A DNA stretch of 64,000 nt from Onthophagus taurus. Its lineage: Eukaryota; Arthropoda; Insecta; Coleoptera; Scarabaeidae. Below, one piece after another: positions 55,833 through 64,000 of the stretch (the stretch's first letter is position 1; each line of letters begins with the position of its first letter). Below the pieces are notes generated by a model. The model had not been told where the DNA came from. It saw only the letters and a list, made by a program, of their open reading frames with translations, and searched no databases. Made by a program: the position numbers and the translations under genes. The stretch covers positions 1,738,501 through 1,802,500 of the forward strand of contig NC_091975.1 of the NCBI RefSeq assembly GCF_036711975.1, read 5' to 3'.

Positions 55833-56912
55833 TTAATTATCTTTCTTCATACGTGTACTGGTCATACGATAAATAATCGAATCACGACCAGGGTCCATAT
55901 CAGCAATATACATAGAGATGGCGAGTAAAGCAAAAAAGAAAACAACACAAAACCATAAAATTATATTGAAAATAACTGGATAATCATCGCTGTAAGTTTT
56001 TGCTAAATTCAAATCGGATGGGGTGGCATCTCGTTTAAACCTTCTTGTATGACTAGCATCGCTGGTAATAACGGTGATAAGAACTCTTCCAGAAAACATT
56101 TTTTGCAATGATTGATTAATCGTAAGGAAAGTTTCACTTAAAAGTTGTTTAGCTTCTTGAACAACCGTAGAGTTTTTACCATAAACATCAGATAAAGCAT
56201 GTAAAGATCCCAATTTAAGCCAAAGTACTTTTGGTAAAGCTTCTCTTTGAACGGTACCAAGTTCTAAAGCATCAGCAACAGCTTTTAACACTTGGAACTC
56301 CTCAACAAATTTACGATCTTCCTCCAAATCAGTGTTTAAATATTTATATTGAACATTTTGAGTTTTAATTTTATTTTTAAATAATTCATAAACAGAGCTT
56401 GTATCATCTTGAGATAAATCGACTCTTAATAAACGATTACCGTCTTTTGGATTGTGATCTAAAATTCGATTTTGTAAAGTAGAGAAGACTTCGTTTTCAT
56501 CTACATCGGTAATAAGGGGATAAAAATGGCCTTTATTTAAATCAAGTGTTGAAACTCCATCGATGGTAATGGAGAAGATATTTTCAGCTAAATTAAACGG
56601 ATCTGATAAATATAATCCTTGCCAGTTTGACTCCTATAAATAATAATCAGCGACTTAAAACATTTAAATAATTTTTTACCTTCTCTGTTGTTAATCCCAA
56701 AGAAGTAGAAAACACCTCCGGTAAAAGGCTTTGTTTCAATGAATCGTGTCCTTTAAATTCTAAGCTTTTCGGGTGGTGTAAAATGGTAAATTCACCAGAT
56801 GAGTTTACTGTTTATGTAAAATATAGAATATATAAGTAATAATGATATTCAAATTAGTATTATATTTACCCAGAACTATTAATGTACAAACATACACACA
56901 TATTTTATACAT
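55833..56912 (-). CDS. ATP6AP2: V-ATPase accessory protein ATP6AP2 (prorenin receptor)
   Basis: Type I membrane protein assisting V-ATPase assembly in the secretory and endolysosomal system, also linked to planar polarity and Wnt signalling. Exons 56912-56870, 56807-56680 and 56633-55833 join in phase (323 aa; human 350). It has a signal peptide (residues 1-16), a luminal domain, a furin-type site THRRFKR-like as written TRRFKR (253-258), a membrane segment at about 277-300 (IFNIILWFCVVFFF) and a short tail MDPGRDSIIYRMT. The family's conserved YPVIFNIILW and MDPG-DSIIYRMT segments are both present. It diverges from mRpL30 and converges with the pyrophosphatase. Confidence 0.94.
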
Positions 56913-57270
56913 TTTAATCAAAAAGTAGCCCCAACTCTTAAAACTTGTGACTTAGAATGGCAATCATATGACTTTGTGAAATGTGACAGGGAGGGACTGA
57001 CATTCCATGTTTACGCATGCGCAACTTTAAATCATCGATTTCTTTTTTAAGTATATCATTTCGTTAATAGATGTCACTAAATGAAAATTTATAACAATTT
57101 TAATTAAATCATTAAATAATCCGAGTTAATACACTTAAATTAAATAATTATTAATATTTTTGTTATTTTATTTAATTTTACTTTTAATCGACATTTATAA
57201 ACGTGAAATTAGTTCCTAACCTAAAATTCTAAAATCAGCATAACCTAAAAATATTTAATCACGAAAAATC
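56913..57270. promoter_or_regulatory. Shared promoter between ATP6AP2 and mRpL30
   Basis: 358 bases separate the two divergent start codons. It contains a GC-richer segment at about 56985-57020 (gttatgcatgcgcaac type: catgttt, acgcatgcgcaac) with an NRF1-like tgcgcatgcgt palindromic core on an AT-rich background. Inferred bidirectional promoter. Confidence 0.5.
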
Positions 57271-57915
57271 ATGAATATATCATTAAAATATTTAAATAAG
57301 CAAATATTTCCACTTCAATTATATTCTCGATTCGCAAGCAGAAACGCGTATAATTGGAAAAATGAAGGCGTGCAATACTCCGGGTTTAAATATTACCCAA
57401 AGTAACTTAATAATCAATTTCAACTCCTTGGTTGTAATTCAATTTTAACTTTTTATAGAAACAGCGACTTTAAAGATGAAGAATACGCTCCATCTAAATT
57501 ATTCAAGATAAAACGTATCACAACTTTAAAAGGGATACCTCATTTTGAAAAGAAAATTTTAACTGAGTTTAAATTAGATGGAAAGGTTAATGATCTTATT
57601 ATTAACTAATTAATAATACAAATAATTAATTTTTAGCAAAGTGATATAGCAATCGTAAAAAATACCCCAGAAAATAATAGCCGTTTATGGAAAATTAAGC
57701 ATTTAATCCAAATAGTACCTATAACTTTTCCGAATGGTTTTCCAATAGATTCAAAGGGAACGTTTTTAAAAGAAAATGGCGAGTTGATTGTCACCAAGGT
57801 GGTTGGCGAAGAAAACAAACTTATAGCTTGTGAATCTTTTGTGAAAAATGTTAAAAAATTAGATGGGGATACATTACGAAGGGAATTAAGACGACGGTGG
57901 TTAAGTGGGTGGTAA
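57271..57915 (+). CDS. mRpL30: Mitochondrial large-subunit ribosomal protein uL30m
   Basis: Structural protein of the mitochondrial 39S subunit. Exons 57271-57401, 57459-57585 and 57637-57915 join in phase (2, 0), giving 178 aa. The L30 fold is visible from KIKRITTLKGIPHFEKK to AIVKNTPENNSRLWKIKHL (about residues 55-110). An N-terminal basic leader (SLKYLNKQIFPLQLYSR) suits mitochondrial import, and a C-terminal extension ends RRELRRRWLSGW. The stop codon is only 53 bases from the stop of the convergent KANSL3 gene. Confidence 0.9.
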
Positions 57916-57968
57916 CAACACGTCATAAATTTTTTTATTTTATAATTAAACTCGAAACATAAATACAT

Positions 57969-60900
57969 CTACTCTGATTTAAATATTTTAGAAACATTTT
58001 CTTCAATACTATCTCCTAATCTTTTCTTAATTTCTTCACTAAAATCCGTTTTTACAAACTTTGGATTTGGCAAAGAAGTAGCAACCAATTGACTTTCAAT
58101 ATCATGCATCTGATTATCATTCTTTTTTCCATCTTCAGCAGCAACCCTTTTCGACAAAATAATTTTGGCATATTTCACCGAATTTGCATTCGTTCTAATC
58201 GGAACTGGAGGTGCTGCTGGTCGTTTTATTGTCGCCGATGGAAACGACGTCGTTAAAGGAAGCTGCTGTTTGTTAATAAAAACAATTTTCCCGCTATTTC
58301 CCGGTTTTGTAACCGTGTAAGACCCCAAATTTTGAGAGGGATCGTTTGGTTGAATAACGTTATTTGTTAACATTTGGTTGTCATCAGCAAAGATTATTGG
58401 CAAGTTCATTATATCTTGTGAGCTTAAATTTGTTGCAGGTTGAAGTGAATTTGGTTGTTGTTGATTTGGAGTTATATATGGGAGTTTCTTAATCGGTTTT
58501 GGAACTTTGTTGCTTAATAATTGTTTTTTTGAGGTTATGTATTTACCCATTTCTGTGAATTAAAATGTTAATTATTGTTGAAATAATTATATTTTTTTGT
58601 TACCTTTTTGTGGGGGATTAAAGCATTTATTTTTGCAATCCATGATACTCATTGTTGGGGTAATTGTTGAATGAGGATGTACATTTGCTGATGATCCTAA
58701 TAAAGTTATCTTTGAGATGTCAATTTCTCGCCCGGCGTTTATAAATTTTCCAGCCCCAGCATTTAAAACAACATCTTCCAAAACTGAATTGGCAATATAA
58801 TTAATAATATGTTATATAAAATAAAATCTATATTTATTTACCTCGAATTTCCGGCCCAGTTTGTTTATTAATTGAAATCGACGCTGGATTAAGTCTATGT
58901 GAGTGTGGAATCATACCTAAAAATTAATTTAAATTATAAAAATGTTTAATAAGTTTTTTAAAAATAAGGTTAATTTGATTAAAAAAGGATTCTAAAGGAA
59001 TAAATACCTGGATGTAAGGGAAAATGACCCCATTTAGCACGCATTTTAGATTTAGTACCCGGAGGTCTACCTACTAAATTAGGATTTTAATTAGGATATT
59101 TAATTGTTTATTGCGAGGGCACAAAAGGGTCAAAAACATAAAAAGTTTAAATTCAAACCTGGTCGTGTTATTCTCGGCGATGATGGCTCACTATCAATAG
59201 AGCTACAATTCGAGTTATTTCTTCTTCTATCGCTATTCGGGGACTTATTAGTATCGTTAATATGCGAGGGAGATAGACGAATTTGCGGAGGATACGGCGA
59301 AAGCAATAATCCGCTTACAAACTCACCAATTTCATCCTTAAATTTTAAACAATATAAAATAAATAAATTTTAGTCAATTTAAAATAATTTTTTTTAAACC
59401 CATTATCGCAGAATTTTTTTAATAACTTTCAATCTTTCTAATCATTATTTAACCTCAAAAATAATATTTTAACCTAACTTTAAAACGTCAAAATGACATT
59501 TAAAGGAAGCCATTTTGAATATTTATCACAATATTTAGAAAATGCATAAATTTTTATATTAATGGGTTATCACAATAATTTTTACCCCTATACATCTATC
59601 AACAACCCCTTGGGTTATCGATTCTTCCCTTTTCTTCTTTTTATTAACTCTAAGATAATCATCGGCGGAACCCACAACAATCAATCCTGTTTCAACCCTC
59701 ATTCTTTCTCTTAAATCTTCCATATCTTCTTGTCTAAAACATATACTTGTGTAATTTTGTTAACAATTCAATTTTTTATCTTACAAAGAAGTATTTGAGC
59801 ATTGTCCAATAACAAATAAAACGGGGCATTGCAACTCTAATAAATTATCATCAGGATCACCTCTTTTCCCCTCAGCTGTTAACAATGAAAATCCTAAACA
59901 TAAAACGCAAAGAACCGATTCAACCTGAGCAACTTGAAGCGCTAAAGAAGCGCCTGCGTTATATCCTGCTAAAATTAAACTTCTCCCTGGGAATTCATCC
60001 TTAATTTCTTGTATTCTTGCTCGGGTTGTTGCTAACATTTGATCCAAACAATTCGTCATTGTGGTACGATGACCATTTGCCCCAATATTTGTATAAACTG
60101 GGATTACGGTGGCCAAATTTGATAACAACCCAATCCATCTTTGAAGTCTTTTAAATTGGTTATTTGACGATGTTGTGGTAGGCATAGCAGGTATTACAAT
60201 TATTATTGGGTTTCCGGGAAGTTTCTTCGGCTTATCTTGATTTAAATGAAAAGCGACGGGATCCCAAGGCCGTTTCAAAAGGGAGAATAAACTTTCGTTG
60301 CTTGTAGCACCCATTCGACTACTCGTTGCTGTACCAAAGAGGAGTTTATCAACGAATATTGGACATTTTGATTTTAACGTCTTAAAATAAATTTAATTAT
60401 TACAATTATTTATTTTTATCAACACTGTACCTGTAAAATATCTAAATAAATTCCTAAATAAGTCAAAGGTAGATGATCAACTAATAAAATGTGCAACCAT
60501 TGCGTAAGTTTTATATCCCAAGATACAGAACACATTAATTGTCTAAACCGACTAACTGAACGATGAATAGTGTTCCTGCGTACAATTGGCTCATTAAAAA
60601 CTCCTGTAGCGGCTAATCGTGACATGTAATCTGAATTTAAAATGTCAACAGTTGAGTTAAACAGTCGTATATGAGAAGGCAACCAATTTATACTGCAAAA
60701 AATTTCTTCAATTTTTTTATTAATATAAAATTTTTTATTTTACCGAGTAATTTTATCCTCCCAACCTTCAATATCGTCATCTCTAGGTCTTGCAAATAAC
60801 GCATGTCTTTCACATTCTCCCATTAAATATTTAGCCTTTGTAGTATCATAAATAATAGGGGGATCATTCGGTAAACCATCAACATCTATAACATCATCAA

Positions 60901-61066
60901 CATCTTGTTGTGGTGCCAAAGGATTCGTTGATTTTCTGTTAGATTTGTGTGAAATAAAGAGAGTTTTTGTTGGCCTTAAAAATCTACTTTCCAATACATG
61001 GTTGTGAGGCCTCGAGTAGCAATGATCCATATATATGGAATTAAGATCGTATTCTTTATGAGACAT
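57969..61066 (-). CDS. KANSL3: NSL complex subunit 3 (KANSL3 / Rcd1)
   Basis: Subunit of the MOF-containing non-specific lethal histone acetyltransferase complex, which acts at housekeeping promoters. Exons in transcript order: 61066-60744, 60692-60431, 60380-59785, 59733-59586, 59336-59159, 59073-59008, 58916-58842, 58783-58604 and 58552-57969, all in phase (803 aa). The N-terminus has YMDHCYSRPHNH. A central alpha/beta-hydrolase-like domain has LILAGYNAGASLALQVA, where the nucleophile elbow reads G-Y-N-A-G instead of G-x-S-x-G, then CLGFSLLTAEGKRG and CPVLFVIGQ. VDRCIGDEIGEF follows. The C-terminal half is low in complexity (SPRITRP, RPPGTKSKMRAKW). The missing serine is also seen in the human protein, so it is a scaffold rather than an enzyme. 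Head-to-head with CMTR2. Confidence 0.92.
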
Positions 61067-61450
61067 GTTTGAGGTAAACGTTTTCTCTAAAAAAAAAACA
61101 AAGTTATAGGTTATGTTTACAACAGAAAAAAATTATCGAAAAACGTTAAACATTTTCTATACAACATAAAAAAAGATTTAAATTTTTCTTAATACTTACA
61201 GGTTTATTAAAGTTTATTTATTTATTATTATTTATTTAATAAAATTTATAGGATACAAAACGTCAAACGTCACTTCATTAAGTAACTAACTTCATTCATA
61301 TCTTGTTAATTAAAAATAATCATTATTATAATTTAATTTTTAAAGAATCAATTAAATTAAAAAATAAAACATGTTATATAATTAATTTTGATTAAATAAT
61401 ATAATAAACTGCAAAATTATTTCAATTAAATACTACTCGCGCCTAATTTC
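61067..61450. promoter_or_regulatory. Shared promoter between KANSL3 and CMTR2
   Basis: 384 bases separate the divergent start codons. The stretch is very AT-rich, with ttaattaa-like runs and no clear TATA or GC box. Inferred bidirectional promoter. Confidence 0.45.
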
Positions 61451-63414
61451 ATGTTCAAAAGCATGGAAAACGAAAACAGCTCCAACTTTAAAGTTTTAGA
61501 AATGTTTAATAAAAAGTTTAATTTTTGTTCAGATGAATCGTGGTGTATCCCTGTGAAACCTTACGAAGACCCACCGTATGATTTTGCTGAGTTTCAAAAT
61601 AATAAGCGATATTTAAACGCTGTTAAGGAAAAATTGAATGGTTACGATTTACAAGAATGGTCAAAACACACCAAAAGTAGGGATCCTTCAACTATGATAG
61701 TTAGAACGATACGATCGACATATCAACCGGAATTAATTACCCAAGCTTGGTGTAAATTTTATGAGATTCTATGCCAATATAAATTGATGAGTGAAAAAGT
61801 TATTTTGAATAAAAACTTGTACAGTGTACATCTTTGTGAAGCACCAGGAGCGTTTATATGTGCTTTAAATCATTATATACAGTTAAATAATCCTGATTTA
61901 CAAGTAAGTTTTACTTCATTAAATTAAAAAAATAAATTGTTATGAAGTGTATGCAACCAAACATACAAACATATTTTAATTATTTTTAGTGGGATTGGTT
62001 GGGAACTTCTTTAAATCCAAATTATGAAGGAAATTGTAGAGAAAAAATGATTCCAGATGACCGTTTGATCAACCTTTCCCCAAATAATTGGTTTTTTGGT
62101 GTTGATTTTACCGGAGATTTAACAAAATATCACAACCACGAAAGTTTGGTGGCTCAACTTAAAGAAATTGATGTTCAATTAATTACATCTGATGGTAGTA
62201 TTAATTGTATGTCGAATCCTGGTGACCAGGAGAAAATTGTTGAGTTTTTACATTATTGCGAGATAACAACAGCTTTGAAAATATTAGGAAATGGTGGAAA
62301 TTTTGTTATAAAAATGTTTACTATGTACGAAGAGGGAACAATATCAATGTTATATCTTTTAAATTGTAGTTTCGAACAGGTGTGTATTTTTAAACCTTGT
62401 ACCTCTAAAAGTGGTAATTCAGAGGTTTATGTAATTTGTTTAAAATATCGTAAAGATTTAATTAAATCCGAGTTTTTTGAAGAATTATTACAACCATATA
62501 AGACCGGTAAGATTGAAAAATCGCTCTTTAAAAAGGCTGATATAAGTGAAACGTTTATAAAGCAATTATATCATTGTTCTATTTATTTTATGGAGCACCA
62601 AATAAAAACGATTAACGAAAATATTACTCATTTTAACAAAAAGGAATCATACAGTTATTACAAATTTATGAACAAAAAGTGCAAAAGTATTGTAAATTTA
62701 TTTCAAAGCGAAAATAAAATCTGTGGCATTGGTGCCGATAAACGAGTAATTAAAAATGCTAATTTAAATAGACATAGGTTTATTGACATCCTTAATGATA
62801 CCGATAATTTTAACCCAAATTTGTATGCTAAAATATGTACGGAAAACATCGAGGAACACATTGATTTAAAAATAGGCAAGTTCATTACTAATTTGTGTTA
62901 TTCTAAATATCATAGTGTAACTAATTATGATTATCATTTCACTAAAAAGTCTAATTCTCTTTTTAATCTCATCGAATCAAAATTAAAACCATTAAATCTC
63001 ATTATTTCATTAAATACGTTTCATAAAATTTATAGTGTAAGTCAGTTTCATCAAATCTTATTTAAAGTTTGTGTTAATAATCTCGAGTTGTGTTATAAAA
63101 CCAACAAAAATATTATTGTAATTGATTTACCATTATTAACTAATTTTTCCGTTGGTCTTTTGTATTTAATTTCAAGTTGTTTTCAGACCTTTTGGTTCAT
63201 AAAAAATGCTATTATTCTCGAAAAACCAAATCAATCTCGAATTTGTTCAATCCAGAAGCATTTTATTCAAATATCTAATTTGTATTCAACATTAAATGAT
63301 AATACAAGTTTTGTACAAGATATTTTACAGGTAATTGATACTCGAAAATTACAAAATGGGTTTTTTTATAAATGTATATGCCAGTATAATGTAAATGTTT
63401 TAAGAAATAAATAA
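61451..63414 (+). CDS. CMTR2: Cap-specific mRNA 2'-O-methyltransferase 2
   Basis: Methylates the ribose 2'-O of the second transcribed nucleotide of capped mRNA (cap2), using S-adenosylmethionine. Exons 61451-61903 and 61990-63414 join in phase 0 (625 aa). The FtsJ-like Rossmann domain has HLCEAPGAF (127-135, SAM loop), WDWLGTSLNPNYEG, ITSDGSINC (catalytic Asp219) and NFVIKMFT (catalytic Lys259). The C-terminal half is the degenerate, non-catalytic domain of the family. An alternative Met lies at residue 5; the first ATG is used here. Poly(A) signals overlap the stop (aataaataataaat). It is somewhat shorter than human CMTR2 (about 770 aa). Confidence 0.92.
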
Positions 63415-63429
63415 TAAATTAAATTTATC

Positions 63430-63545
63430 TTTCTTTTATAGTTCTAGTGCAAGTGTTAATTCTAGTTTTAATTGTTATTCAGCGCTAAGTTGTATATTTT
63501 TAAGTTTCGGGTTTAGCCCTGTGTCTTCAGACGCGGAATGTTAGG
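63430..63545. repeat. Partial dispersed foldback repeat
   Basis: Contains gttctagtgcaagtgttaattctag, split as gttctagtgcaag and tgttaattctag, then ttattcagcgctaagttg and gggtttagccctgtgtcttc, all signatures of the family. It lies directly after CMTR2. Confidence 0.6.
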
Positions 63546-63845
63546 TAAGGTTAGTTTTGTTTACAAACATTAATTATACCATGAAGTAGTCTTTGGAAAT
63601 TAGTAATGGCAATTATAGCGTGAAGTTTTCTTTTGTAATGTCAATTATAGCGTGAAGGAATGTTCGGTAAGGTTAGTTTTGTTTACAAACATTAATTATA
63701 CCATGAAGTTTTCTTTGGCAATTAGTAATGGCAATTATAGCGTGAAGTTTTCTTTTGTAATGTCAATTATAGCGTGAAGGAATGTGAGGTAAGGTTAGTT
63801 TTGTTTACAAACATTAATTATACCATGAAGTTTTCTTTGAATTTT
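63546..63845. repeat. Tandem repeat, 122-bp unit, about 2.5 copies
   Basis: The marker taaggttagttttgtttac starts at 63546, 63668 and 63790, exactly 122 apart. Each unit itself contains the sub-repeat caattatagcgtgaag twice. From 63846 to 64000 nothing is recognised. Confidence 0.85.
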
Positions 63846-64000
63846 GAATTTGAAGGTTAGGTTATTGACAATTCGACAGTTTCGTGTCATTATTGTAAAT
63901 TTTGTGTTCTTAAACCCTTCTTTATTATATTTTGAAATAAATACACTCATAACTTCAATGTTAATTTGTATGTTTAGTGTTGACGATAACAAACGAAAAT

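Noticed and set aside
1-64000. tRNA, rRNA or snRNA genes
   Set aside because: No tRNA-like B-box (ggttcgaatcc type) with a foldable context and no rRNA or snRNA signature was noticed by eye on either strand. A covariance-model scan was not possible.

Overview
The window is nuclear DNA from an insect, most likely a beetle. It is AT-rich, has short GT-AG introns (often 45-60 bases), and its protein genes match insect versions of draper, Mvb12, Rbp6, BPHL, inorganic pyrophosphatase, ATP6AP2, mRpL30, KANSL3/Rcd1 and CMTR2. The beetle assignment is inference from intron size, base composition and repeat style. No prokaryotic, viral, tRNA or rRNA gene was seen. All exon joins below were worked out by hand from splice signals and reading phase, without transcript data.

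Layout. (1) 1-8.9 kb: draper (+, 11 coding exons) lies tail-to-tail with Mvb12 (-, 4 coding exons). The large last intron of draper is full of nested repeats. (2) 8.9-14.74 kb: a full-length I-type LINE with two open ORFs and a 12-bp target duplication, which splits what looks like the 5' UTR exon of Mvb12. (3) 14.75-32.6 kb: gene-poor DNA with a degenerate mariner, LINE relics, GC-rich islands and two interlocked satellite arrays of 182 and 181 bp period. (4) 32.6-51.8 kb: Rbp6 (+, Musashi family), with two candidate alternative first coding exons, two RRM exons and a long 3' UTR. It is interdigitated with a small minus-strand gene resembling NDUFA4/MLRQ: each gene's exons lie in an intron of the other. 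(5) 51.7-63.4 kb: a compact housekeeping cluster of BPHL, pyrophosphatase, ATP6AP2, mRpL30, KANSL3 and CMTR2, mostly as head-to-head pairs (256-384 bp between start codons) and tail-to-tail pairs (down to 53 bp between stop codons). (6) 63.4-64 kb: short tandem repeats.

The genes do not form one pathway. Several in the right half act in mitochondria (NDUFA4-like, mRpL30, probably BPHL and one pyrophosphatase form). KANSL3 and CMTR2 act in chromatin regulation and mRNA capping. Draper (engulfment receptor) and Mvb12 (ESCRT-I) both belong to membrane uptake and sorting. A dispersed foldback repeat with a pseudo-palindromic 'attcgggtttagccg' core recurs at least nine times across the window and is the main home-grown repeat.
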